Assembly (NCBI GenBank): GCA_001566295.1
Contig: KQ964245.1
Coordinates: 1,431,524 to 1,495,523, forward strand
DNA length: 64,000 bases
Reading direction: 5' to 3'
Source: Microdochium bolleyi
Taxonomy: Eukaryota; Ascomycota; Sordariomycetes; Xylariales; Microdochiaceae
Shown: positions 10,299 through 21,096 of the stretch, one piece after another
Numbering within the stretch: position 1 is the stretch's first letter
Layout: each line of letters begins with the position of its first letter
Notes under the pieces: model-generated
Databases searched by the model: none
Told to the model about the DNA's origin: nothing
What the model saw: only the letters and a program-made list of their open reading frames with translations
Made by a program: the position numbers and the translations under genes

Positions 10299-12412
10299 GC
10301 TGTTGCAATACCCTCGACAATCTGTGAAGCGCAATCTCACGGCCAGTCTCCATCTAATCAGCGAGCCGCCATAGCTCGAGGCCCGCCCACTTGCACCTGG
10401 GGTATCAGCCTCGACGCCCCGTCCCTGGCTGGGATCGGCCCTCCTTGCTCTCGCCCTCATCTAACCACCACTGGCCCAAGTCGAGACTGCGCCTGTCCAT
10501 CGCCGCGCGACCACACTGCCTTTGCTGCCACTACGTCTACAACGCTCTTCACTCTGGCATCCGCCGGCTCGACACCGTTTTCGCCCCGTCCCGCGCCCGC
10601 CACGACGTCCGACACGCCCCCGCGCGACCACGGACTGTCCACGCCCGCCAGGCTCTCACCGACTATCACGACATCAACCAGCGACAAGCTGACGCCGAGT
10701 CCGCGCTATCTCCCCAACGGCCAAGGCCAACACGAAGACGTCTCCGCGACCCTCGTTCGCGCGCGTTCTCCGCCCCCGAAGTATCCTTACTCCGGGCCGC
10801 CCTCTGAGGCTTCGGCTTCCACCTCCTTTTCGCTCGCTTCACCTCAACCAGCGCCGCCGCCGCACTACCAATTTGGTTCCGCCGAGGACCTCGCCGACGA
10901 CCACTTGTCCAGTCCTGCGCCTGCAGACCTAGCCGACCCAGGAGCCGCTGTATCTTCATCTGCTGCCGCTCCAGCCTATTCATCGCTCGACGCAGAGGCC
11001 TCTTCGTCACAGCCAACACCCGCGCATCAGAACGTCGTCGCCGAGACCAAACGTGCTCTTCCCCACGATACCAAGGGAGAGCCGTCCGATCGGAAAGCAG
11101 ACGAAGCTTCAGAGCCCCCTCCCGCCTACGAAGAGTCTCTCAGCCCGCTACTTTCATTCACATACATCATGGCTGCCGCCGGTGGTGCTGCGAGTCTTAT
11201 TACTCAGGTCCAGCAAGGAGGTCCTCCTATCAACTCAATTGGAGGTCAGGCGCCCATTTGTATGATTGACGTGCATTCCTCATGCTAATCGTGCGTACAG
11301 ATGTCGGTGCTGATGAGACAATCACCATGGACCTGCGGTAGGTGCTTGCCTTTGTGACAATCGGCTGCCGGAGCAGTCGATCCATTCTGCCGAATTAAAC
11401 TGACAGAGTATTATAGAGGTACCCGCTTTGTGCTGTCCAGGGACGAGCTGCTCACACTCCCCGAGTTTGTCCTGCTCTCCCTATTCCCGAATGGACTCTT
11501 CCCCGAAGGACACATGGGTGGCTTCTCCGAGGGAGATGCGATTCAAGTCGACGTTAGTACTCCCAATCAGATCTCCCAGGTGCCCAGTTCGGAGTCGCGC
11601 AGTTCTCTTAGCACGCTCTCACCCGAGCCCATGAATGTCTTTCTCCCAAGAGCCAGGACTACCCGAGATCTCCTCTCCAATATCCGTATCCATTTCACTG
11701 ACCTCCTTACCCAGTACGACCCCGCCTCCCTCCAATATATGCTAGACTTCTTCCGCGACGTTGCCCAAACCATCCCCAATGAAGCATCCCCAACAGCCTC
11801 TCCCGATGGCGGTGTGGTGCCAATTGACTCTCTGGGCGGACGGGGTGAGGATGCGAGCAAACGAGCCGGCATCATCGTTCTTCGCGAGGACCTGGACTTC
11901 TACGCTATCCCACCGCGCGCAGATATTGGTCAAGCAGAGATGATTGAGGTGAAGCGTGCCGCTGCTCGGGCGCTTCTCAAGCAAAATGGCATCTTCTCTG
12001 GCCTGAAGCGCAGCGACGAGCCAGGCACTACCGAGGCGCATCTCATCGAGATGCTGACAGCTGGGTGAGTTCCCCATGCCCAGTATTACTAATAAGTGAG
12101 CCGAGATGCTAATCGCTACTTTGAAGTGGTTTCAACCATGATGACCGATGGGGCCACCGCGCCGGTGAACCCAACAAGGCCGTGGTCTGCAGTCTGGCGC
12201 TCGCCCGCCTCCGCAGTGATATTCGGGGCAACGAGATGGGCAGCAACGCTGTCGGGATGGCGCAGAAGCTGCTCCTGTTCTGGCGCAAGCCCGCAAGGCG
12301 GTGTTGGTGGGAGGGCGTCGACCTGGAGGACGTCGAAGGTGTCGATGGTCCGCTCAAGGTCTGGATCCGCAGGGTATGGACGCTAGAGATGAGCGTCATC
12401 GGGCTGCGTTAG
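10299..12412 (+). CDS. Whi2-like BTB/POZ-fold stress-response regulator
   Basis: Whi2-family proteins partner with Psr phosphatases and control general stress and nutrient responses in yeasts. The diagnostic block is coded from 11301 to 11760: Met-Asp-Leu-Arg-Gly-Thr-Arg-Phe, then Leu-Ser-Arg-Asp-Glu-Leu-Leu-Thr-Leu-Pro-Glu-Phe, then Tyr-Asp-Pro-Ala-Ser-Leu-Gln-Tyr. The C-terminus has Arg-Pro/Ala-Arg-Arg-Cys-Trp-Trp, also typical. Introns that restore the frame are 11245-11300, 11338-11416, 11553-11714 and 12065-12126. The first in-frame ATG is at 11169 (Ile-Met-Ala-Ala-Ala), giving only 294 residues. However, the frame is open without a stop from 10299, and from about 10600 it reads like a Pro/Ser-rich protein ending in Pro-Pro-Pro-Ala-Tyr-Glu-Glu just before that Met. 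The true start is therefore probably in an undetected upstream exon or is a non-AUG codon. The left coordinate given is the limit of the open frame. Confidence 0.82.
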
Positions 12413-13387
12413 AGCTGCGGTTGAAAGGAGAAGCATACCAGTCCCGCAGTCTTTCACCGTTTCTCAAGTCGGTCGTTTTGTCTCCATTTTCCCCTCTCCC
12501 TACGTCGCGCACCCACCTCCCTTCGAAGACTCTGCAGCAGCATCGCGTTACACCGAGCGAGCGAAAACCTTGGGCTTAGTCTCTGCTTGGCATCATGCAA
12601 TAGGCATCCGCTTGTGTTTTTGTTTTTTCCCCCCCCTTCTTCCTTTTCTCTTCTTCCTTGGAATACGGCAGCCCCGCCCAAGTCATCTTTGGCTACGCGA
12701 ATCAGAGAAGAGAAGAGAGCGTATATAAACCTCGCTGCCGCGAAATTGCCCTTCCCGTCATATTCGGGTTATAAGTGTTGTTGTTTGTCTGCTTGCCGTG
12801 TCGATTACTGTAATAGAACCGCACATGTCGTGATCGATGTGCTGCCCAATCCGGCTTCCGGCTAATCACCCCATCAGCCACCACCAGCCCCTCACTGTTC
12901 CCTGACGACACTCCATGGTGAAAACTAGTGGACTTGACGAGAAAATAAGGCATGAGGGGTGGGGAAAAAATCAATCAGATAGACCTTTTAAGAACATGGC
13001 CGTCTCTTGCCGGTCTTGGGAGGGTTCATGAACACAGCTCCTCGAGTACCCTTGGAACGGATGGGCCGGGTCTGAGCGTCTCTTTGGGCGAGAACCAACA
13101 ACGGATCAATACCACCGCCACCACTACCACCAGTATCACCGTCATCAAATATCACACTTTCGTTTGTGGTGTCGAGTTTTTGGATTGGATTCTAGCGGGT
13201 ACCCTTTAGTCGTTCGCTGGATAACGGCCTGGCACGTCTGATTTGCATGATGTGGCACAACAATGCTGACATTAAGTCATTTTGCTCGGCGTCACGTACA
13301 AGGTACAGAAACATGAGGTTACAATTCATTTCCATAACTCAAGACATTATCATAATCATCGTCGTCGTTGTCGTCGTCATCATCAGA
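12413..13387. other. intergenic region between convergent genes
   Basis: 3' flanks of the Whi2-like gene and the dehydrogenase gene. T/C-rich tracts lie around 12610-12660, and a TATATAAA-like string at 12721-12728 has no downstream gene on that strand. No coding potential was seen. Confidence 0.5.
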
Positions 13388-15010
13388 TCAGATCATAAGC
13401 GACGTGAAGACGAGCGAAGCGGCCGCAACAACAGCGCCGACGACTACCGCACTCGTGCTTCCGCCACCACCACCGCGGACCAGGGTCGCCGCAGCACCCG
13501 TCGAGACACTCGAGGGCGCCGAGCCCTGCGCGACCGTGGAGGAGTCCTCCGCGATGTTGCCCCTGCTCGCACTGCTCGTGACCTGGTTGCCGCCGCCGCC
13601 GAGGGCGGTGAAATCGCCGCGCTTCAGGACCCAGATGTCGCCCGTCGAGTCAGACGTCATGAACAGCCTGTTCTGTTTGTCGATGGCGAGCCCGACGGGT
13701 CGGAAGCAGTTGTCCGGGCAGGCGCTGAGGCTCGGGTTCGAGAGGACGTCATTGAGTGCCGTCTTGCTGTTCTTGGCGGCGACGGGCTGGCCGTTGGCGA
13801 AGGCGATGCTGCTGAGCTTGTAGCCCACGCGCTCGTCGCGGTTCCCTGTGTTTCCGATGATGTTGTTAGTGATGAGCCCATGCTATATCAAAGGGAAAGG
13901 GTGGGTTGCCTACAGCTGCCGTGAAGCGAGACGTAGGCGGTCTTGCCATCGGGAGTGAAGATGACGTCGAGCGGCGCTGTGTGGGCTGGGAATGTTAGGC
14001 GAGGGGCGACATAGTCGCTGTTGCACTTGGCGTCAGTGACGCTGCCGTCCGTCTTCATAACGAACTGGCTGCCTGTGGTCATGCTGCCGACCTTGGGGAC
14101 ATTGGTGTCCCACAACGCGAAGCAGGTTGGGTAGCCGTGGTTGCCCCCGTCTGTGGTGCGGTTGGCGGTGCCGTGGAAGTTGAGCTCCTCGCCAGGGTTG
14201 TTCTGGTGGATATCGACGCCATCGCGGGTCATCTGGTCGGCGCTATTCTCAACGCTGTAGATGCCGCCCGTCGTCGGCTCCTCGGCGACGCCAACCGAGT
14301 TGCGCAGGCCCCAGCCGAGCCTCCTGCCACCCGTGGCGTAGTTGATGGGCTGGGCGGGCAGGGTGCGCATGTCGAAGGCGCGGATCTGCGAGACACCCGA
14401 CTGCGCGTTGAGTGCCGCCTCGTCGAGGTTGCCATTGCTGCCGTACGAGACGATAAGGGTGCCCGGCGACTTCTGGGACATGAGCAGGGTGCGGGTGGTG
14501 TGGCCGCTGCTGCCCATGCCGTTGATGACGACCTTCTTGTTGCCGCTGATCTTGCCCGTCGCCGGGTCGTACGCCCAGGCGAAGACCTGCGTGGCGGACG
14601 AGGCGAACAGTGTCTTGCCGTCGTTAGACAGGGCGATGCCGTGGGTGAGCTGCGTTTTCGTTTCCGTGTCAGCATATCAGGCAGAAGAAATGGACGAGAT
14701 GGAGGCATACCGAGGTGTCGGCAATGACGACGTTGTTCTCGGTGACCTCAACACAGGTGCTGCCGTGGTCGGTGAAGCCGAGGCGGCGGATGCCACTACG
14801 CCCCTCAAGGACGAGCATCTTGCCGCTGGCATCGAAGAGCAGGCTGCGAGGCCGGTTGAGGCTGGAGGCGATGAGACGTGTGGTGTAGCCCGTGCCGACG
14901 ACGGGCTGCGGGTAGGCGGGCTTCAGGGTGATCGGGCACGACCCCTGCGCAAGGACCGCCGAGGCGGCGTACGCAGTGAGGCCGGCGGCTGTGAGAGCTG
15001 TTGCCTTCAT
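13388..15010 (-). CDS. secreted sorbosone/pyranose dehydrogenase-like beta-propeller protein (AA12-type), probable GPI anchor
   Basis: Three exons: 14711-15010, 13914-14649 and 13388-13845, with introns 14650-14710 and 13846-13913, giving 497 residues. The ATG is followed by a clear signal peptide (about residues 1-21, ending Val-Leu-Ala-Gln). The body matches the glucose/sorbosone dehydrogenase propeller family that includes fungal PQQ-dependent pyranose dehydrogenases. Motifs include Asn-Arg-Pro-Arg-Ser-Leu-Leu-Phe, Leu-Thr-His-Gly-Ile-Ala-Leu-Ser, Asn-Asn-Pro-Gly-Glu-Glu-Leu-Asn, Gly-Asn-His-Gly-Tyr-Pro and Phe-Arg-Pro-Val-Gly-Leu. A Ser/Ala/Gly linker and a hydrophobic C-terminus (last 20 or so residues) look like a GPI-attachment signal. 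The likely role is oxidation of sugars or sugar acids at the cell surface. Cofactor and substrate are inferred from family membership, and no cytochrome or cellulose-binding module is present. Confidence 0.85.
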
Positions 15011-16286
15011 CGTGACTTATGGTGAGGCTGGATTGCTTGTTCGAGGTGGACGGCGGTGATATCACTACTGTACCAGGGTCATGTGAACAAGGCAGGACAT
15101 GAGCACACAGAGGATTGCACACGATGGAACCAGGTGCGCACAGGGAGGCGGTGTCTTGATATATGTCTGGTGCTAGTGAGCGCGGGCAGGGTCTCCCGTC
15201 TTTGATCATCACGGCTGGGAGCCCCAGATCGCCAGCAGAGTCGAGTGTGGAGGTGGCGAACGGGGAGCAAGCACCGACACCAAGAAGGCGCTGCCCTTGC
15301 AGGCCAGCCGGGCTCCAGGGCGGCCGAGTCAAACAGGCAAGTCAATTACAAAGGCCAAGCCGCGATCCAACCCACCGCTGGCCAACCAGCACCGTCGCCG
15401 AACCCACACAGACGGGCCAGGGAGAGAGAGTTGTGTGCAACAGCAACGCTTCCTCCAGCTCTCCAGGTCAGCCCGCCTCGCGCTGTGGGACAGAGTCTCA
15501 CGAGCTGAAGTGTTTTGACGTCACTGGCGTCTCCAAGTGCCGGTTTGACACTTCGCTAGAGGCGGACGAGGCTGGACAAGACCACACTCTAATCGCTGCC
15601 CACAGTATCTGCTCAGCAGTTCCAGCACCATGCCATGCACAATCCCTACCTCGAGTATGCATATCTCCAGCAACCATGGGCTCATAAGCAGCAAGAAACA
15701 AGGGCAGACAGACTCGAGAGCGACCTGCCTCAATCGGCATGCAATCTGCGCCCAGTCCCTGTCTAACGGTGGGCACAACTGCCAAGCTCACAACAGTCCG
15801 AGAACTTGAAGAAATGTCTTGGGTCGCAGCCGCGTCCGCTTACAGGATGCGAAGACGGGGATCCGCACTCCGGCGCAAAGTGTGGATGCATGCAGACAAG
15901 ATCATCATCTCCATATTGGCAGTGGGCATGGACAGCAGTCTCTTGTCTTTTAGCTTCTGTAACGCTTGTGCAGCAGCCCACGCTGATTATGCTTCAGCTT
16001 GTAAGGAATGGCTACCTGTCAAGACATTGTAGTGCCACAATATCCAGAATTCGAGTCAAGGCTAGTCAGGATCCGGCATCTCCTATAACTTCTGGTCGGT
16101 CGTGGCGGATCAGAACAGCAGAGCAGTCCCTTTCCGTCGTTGCAGCCGTCGGGCCTGTCTATCAAGCTCCCACGTTTGCAAGGCTTTTCTTGTTTCAATT
16201 GTCGTATTGCTGGTATCTTCTATCGCAACCGCGCCGAGGTCGACTGTAGTAGTGCGTGAACGCTTTTCGGGTCCTGAATTCTTGCT
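15011..16286. other. intergenic region
   Basis: Promoter side of the dehydrogenase gene and 3' flank of SEC13. I see no gene, RNA or repeat. Confidence 0.5.
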
Positions 16287-17503
16287 CTACTCCTCCATGG
16301 TCTTGACACACTCCCACTCGCCGCGCAGGTTCTCCTTCCAGAGCGAAACCTTGTTATCGCCGCCACTAACGGCGAGGACATTGCCGCTCAGAGACCAGCT
16401 CACACGCCACACAGCAGCCTCAAAGTCGAGCACCTTGACGTTCCACTGGCCCTGGCTCGAGCTGTCGCTGGTCCAGATGCGCACCGTCTTGTCCTGCGAC
16501 GCCGACGCAATGTAGCTCTTCTGCAGCACCGTTGGGCTCCACGCGACATCCCTCACCCAGTCCGAGTGTCCGCTCAGCGCCTCGCCCTCTTGCGTGTAGC
16601 TCTGCGTGTTGGCATCCCAGGCCCAGATCTTCAGGAGGTTATCGCAGCCGCCTGTTACGAAGCGGCGCTGGCCAAGAGCCGAGGGTCCGGGAGGAGCGGA
16701 GGAGACGATGCTGCCAGGCGCAGTGGCGGGCGCCCAGGACACCGAGTTGACGCCGAGGCCGTGGGCTGGGAAGGCCACGTGGGACCAGCTGTTGTCCTTG
16801 AACTCGAGGACTGAGACGTGGCCGTCAGACGAGGCGCAAGCCAGCAGGCAGCCCGTCTCGTGCGGTGACCAGGACACGGTGTTGACAGAGGCCTTGTGCA
16901 GTTGGAAGTCGAAAATCCGTTGCCACTGCGATGATTGTTCTCGCCAGATGAAGACCTTGCCGTCGTAACCCGCGGACGCCAGGATGTTGCCGTACTTGGG
17001 ATGAGCCCACGCAACGCACCACACCGCTCCCTCGTGCCTACAATTTGGCCCCGTCAGTATTTTGTGAATATCCAGGTCCCACTGTCTCCCTGGGGATGGG
17101 TTGTGCTCGTCATACCCTTTCAATGTGTCGGTCAACCGCTGTGATTCGCCTTCGATCTCGAATATCTTGATCGTCTTGTCCGACGAGCATGTGGCGAGTT
17201 TCCGGCCATAGTAGTCGAGGACCGCATCGTGCTGTACCGGGGTCAGCCAGGAAGATCCGCGGTGTCGGAGATGTGGACGTCAATGAGAGGGGATTGCAGG
17301 AGATCGATCGTTGAGAGGCATTGGATGGCACAGGCTCGTCTGGGCCGTTCGGAGAGTAGAAGGACAGTTCTCGGTAGGTGAACATACGATCATATCATCA
17401 TGTCCGGAGTTGGAGATGACTTGCGCCTAGAAGAAGGAAGTGTTAGCTCAAGAGGAATGTGGTAGGGCTGTAGACCTGCCACCGGGCGGTCGGGTGCTAA
17501 CCA
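16287..17503 (-). CDS. sec13: SEC13, COPII coat and nuclear pore WD40 protein
   Basis: Structural beta-propeller of the COPII outer coat (with SEC31) and of the Nup84-type nuclear pore subcomplex. Four coding exons: 17501-17503 (ATG only), 17388-17426, 17116-17231 and 16287-17037, giving 302 residues. Introns are 17427-17500, 17232-17387 and 17038-17115. The assembled start, Met-Ala-Gln-Val-Ile-Ser-Asn-Ser-Gly-His-Asp-Asp-Met-Ile-His-Asp, is the family signature. It is followed by Cys-Ser-Ser-Asp-Lys-Thr-Ile-Lys-Ile-Phe and His-Glu-Gly-Ala-Val-Trp-Cys-Val-Ala-Trp. Six WD repeats can be counted, which is the normal number. Length is normal for SEC13. It is divergent from PEX20, with 806 bases between the start codons. 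Confidence 0.97.
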
Positions 17504-18309
17504 TCGTGAGAGTTTGGGCGTTGCGACGCTCGGGGATCGAAGGAGTCGCTGATAGGGGTGTTCAACTCTGGAGGTTTGCGTGTGTGGCTTGTTGGTCGTT
17601 GTGTTGATCTATTGTATCTGGGCTGAGAACAAATGTGGTTGCTCCTTGTTGTCGCGCTTCGCTGTCCTGCTCCCTAACACGTACCTGTCCCTTTCGAGCT
17701 GTGCCCCACCCTCGATCCTGATGCTCTCAGGGAGGAAGCGGCCTGCCCTCGCACGCATACTTGGACCTTGGAGCTGAGCGCTGACTAAGCACCAGTCTTG
17801 CCGCCACAAGCCCGAGCCTCAGCCACATTCACATGGCGAGACATTCCTGGAATCACAGCGACTTCGGGCGGCACCAGTTGCATCCTCCCTGCACAAGCAA
17901 GCTGGACCCCTGCCGACCCAGGCCGCAGCTGCATTTTCCCCATGGGCGGCCTTGGACGGGAGCCGCGGCAAATCCACCCCTCCACGGGCTTGAGGTCATT
18001 CGACAAGCCGCGCCGACCCAACGCTTGTCATTATTGCCCCGAACAACTGGCATTTGCTACTCCCTTGCTCTTGTTTTCTCCTCCGACATGCATTCTCACT
18101 GAGCCGATACCCATCAGAGCCAGCCCATCTACACATTTATACACTAACGCTCGCACCTGACTACGTTCGCATCGTCATCTCGGCCCAAGCATCCTTCCTG
18201 ACTACGTGCCTCAGTCGCGACAGCCCCTGCGAGCATCGGATTGCCACAACACTACAAGACTTCAGAACGACCAAATCGAGAGTCAGCACGCGAAACCCGA
18301 GAAATCACA
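17504..18309. other. shared divergent promoter region of sec13 and pex20
   Basis: No coding potential. The PEX20 side has a C-rich leader up to the ATG at 18310. I see no clear TATA box or known operator. Confidence 0.45.
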
Positions 18310-19338
18310 ATGGCCGATGCAATGTGTGGACCGGCCAATGCCCTCAAGGGCTTGGCTGGCCATCTGGACCGTGATGGCTCACGACAGCAAGACCGCTTCG
18401 TTGCATCGCCACACATGGCAGCCCAGAACTTCCGGTCGTCTCCTGCCGGTGGTAGCGGTGCCAACGCTGGCTTTGCAGCATTCCAGAACGGGAACAACAA
18501 CCTTCCTGGTATTCACGACGGGGCCGGTCCAACATTACATGCGCCCTCGCCCATGGCGCCTTTACAAGCTCGGCAGCCATGGCAACTCAACGCCGCACAT
18601 GTCCCAGTGTCACAGACCCAACAGATACAACCAGTAAATCAGTCTTGGATTAGCGACTTCCAACACATGAATGTCAACGGACCGTTGCAGAGTGCTGCGC
18701 AAGCTCCAGCCATACAGCACCCTGCGCCTCAGTTCAATCCAATGTTCGTCGCCCAGCGCCCGATGATGGGCGGCCATGCTTATGGATTCAACATTCCAGG
18801 AGCCATGGCCATGCAGATGCCCGGGCATGCTGAGCCGGCTCAAGTGACGCGAGCTGACGATGACTTCGACTTTGACGCTGCGATGAGCCAGTGGATGGCC
18901 GCCAACGCTGGCCCAGAGGAGGAAGTGGCTGCGATGAGCTCGCTGAACGATTCTCTCGAGCAGGTAGAGGCACATCAGCTCTCGGCCGAGCAATCAGTAT
19001 TATCACCGGAAACGCTCCCCCAAGAGTTTGTGGAAGAGGCAGTTGCAGCGACCGAAGTGACAGAGACAGCGACGGGTCCAGCGCAGAACCACGATAACGG
19101 TGAGCTCGCAGCTGCGGCGCGCCAGGTTGTGCAATCCGTCTCAAACGAGACCAACGACAAGTTTGCAAAGTCGGACTTCTTTGCGTTTATGAGAAGATTG
19201 GGCAATGAGGAGATTGTGCTACGAGGCACTGAATTCGTGGAGGCCGGCGCCCCTGACGCGCAGAATTCGGCACCTGCAGCATCACAAGCAGCGGATACTG
19301 GCAATGCGACCTTGCAACCCACTGTAGAAGATGCCTGA
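18310..19338 (+). CDS. pex20: peroxin 20 (PEX20), PTS2 co-receptor
   Basis: Co-receptor that works with PEX7 to import PTS2 proteins into peroxisomes in filamentous fungi. Single exon, 342 residues, with ATG at 18310 in good context (CACAATGGC). The N-terminus Met-Ala-Asp-Ala-Met-Cys-Gly-Pro carries the conserved cysteine (Cys6) used for receptor recycling. A Trp-x-x-x-Phe motif at residues 113-117 (Trp-Ile-Ser-Asp-Phe) fits binding to PEX14 or PEX13. The C-terminal block (Phe-Ala-Lys-Ser-Asp-Phe-Phe-Ala-Phe-Met-Arg-Arg-Leu, then Val-Leu-Arg-Gly) matches the conserved PEX7-interacting end of PEX20. The middle is Gln/Ala/Pro-rich. The family assignment rests on this order of motifs. Confidence 0.9.
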   Translation: MADAMCGPANALKGLAGHLDRDGSRQQDRFVASPHMAAQNFRSSPAGGSGANAGFAAFQNGNNNLPGIHDGAGPTLHAPSPMAPLQARQPWQLNAAHVPVSQTQQIQPVNQSWISDFQHMNVNGPLQSAAQAPAIQHPAPQFNPMFVAQRPMMGGHAYGFNIPGAMAMQMPGHAEPAQVTRADDDFDFDAAMSQWMAANAGPEEEVAAMSSLNDSLEQVEAHQLSAEQSVLSPETLPQEFVEEAVAATEVTETATGPAQNHDNGELAAAARQVVQSVSNETNDKFAKSDFFAFMRRLGNEEIVLRGTEFVEAGAPDAQNSAPAASQAADTGNATLQPTVEDA

Positions 19339-21096
19339 AGCGCGGCAAGCCTATCACACGTTAACAAGAGCGCTGCAGATCAGTACTCGAGGTGTGTTGC
19401 GGAGTGGCTGTGACATGCTATAACGGCACGTTCTCTACCAACGGCACGTTGTTGCGTCCAAGGTGGAGAGACAGCTGAAGCCAACCTGGCCGCCATCGTG
19501 CTCACTTGGGCGTGCACACTATAGCGTAGCGTGCTCGGACCTACGGGCAACTCTGCTGTCGACTCAATACCCGAACATAACCGGGATGTCATAGGACAGT
19601 AGCATGCGGCCCGCAAAACCTTTCCGACCTGCAGCTGATTCGTGAGTGCATCGAGGAACAGCCTTCCTCATGGCTGAGCCTTGTCCGATCTGAACATAGC
19701 GGCCGAATCCGTCTGTAGATTATAACCAGGGCAGGCACTCGACGCAATCACCAGTCCGCGAGAGGCATATCCACGCCAAGGTCGTTGGGAAGATGGGCAT
19801 GGTCGGGTACTTGAGCCAGGAGGAAGCGATGAATCTGTACGATGAGTGGGCTTATCCTTGCCACGTTTTGCCTTGACTCAGGTAGAGCCAGGAATATGAA
19901 CTGCAACCCATTCCTTGTGAATAGCCGAGCAATCCACACAAAACTACGGTGCCTGGTTCCCTAGATCATTGGCACGCAAACAATGGATGATGAAGCATGG
20001 GACGGCTGATCGAAGCAGAACGGCTGACAAAACTTGAAAAGGGCATGTGCGGCATGGAGACTTTGGAATAGCAGCCTTGTCAGTGGTCCAAGTCGAGCCA
20101 CACCCAGACTTTTAGCAAGGCGGGTCCGGCCGTGAAGCTCCGGCCGTGGTGCAATCCTTTATAACAGTCGTAGCTGCACCACACGCCGAGGAGCAGTGAC
20201 AGTCCAAAAAGAGTCTCGGTTTGATCATGATTCATTCAAAGAAATGCGGTCTTCTGACTCGTGCAGCCGAGTGTCCACAGGCGGGCGATGCTGCTCGCAC
20301 AAAGGAACAGGACTGCGACAACATGACACTGAGATATCCAACGCGGTGGCTGTGTCAAAGGTATTGTCCTTGCACAGCTGCAGTCTCCGTGGACTGCAAA
20401 AGCTTTGTCAGGCCATCAGGGTCCTGTCTAAGTCCCCGAAGCCAGTCTACAGACAGCAGACATTGTGAACAGTTCAGACGCAAGGGGAAGGAGTTTGGAG
20501 GCATCAGGATCGAGACAGCCCACGTCGTGATGGCGTGTTGGCTACCCCCGGCGCCGATGACCCCGGTTTGACGCAATGCAAGCGCCGACTGTATCGGACC
20601 CGCGGCCCACACCGCAAGTTTAATCATAGGCCCTGAGCTGTCACAGCAAAGCGGGTGCGCTGGAAGCCGTCGCCTGCCGCGGGGCAAAACTTATGCGCTT
20701 CTAGCGCGTGTGTCTTCTCCAGACCCTATCTTCCGCCCTTCAGACTCTTTCTTGCCCAGCTCCAGCCATCTCCGCGCATCTATTCCTTCGCTCTCTCTCG
20801 CCGCTGCACTTTCTGTTCTACGAGTGTCTACGAGTGCCTTTTGCAGAGCATACTGTGCCACCTGCGCCTACGCCAACGACACGTTCGCCTTATCGGAAAC
20901 TGCCACGCCTGACACGGCCCGAAGGGATCCAGACGACGAGACTTCCCTGCGATCACGAACGGCACTCCCCCCACGAAGCTGGTAGACTGACGACCGAGAC
21001 GAACGTCCTATACCATCGGCAAATACCTATCACCTCAAACGTTACGCAATGCTCGGCCTGCCCTCTGGCCGCCACTCATAAGAACCTTCCACAACC
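19339..21096. other. intergenic region
   Basis: 3' flank of PEX20 and promoter/leader of the flavoprotein-repeat gene; the right end (20700-21090) is C/T-rich like a leader. No gene, RNA or clear repeat was seen. Confidence 0.5.

Noticed and set aside
12711..12730. TATATAAA-like string
   Set aside because: It looks like a TATA box, but the next supported + gene starts 5.6 kb further on and the minus-strand gene is oriented the wrong way.
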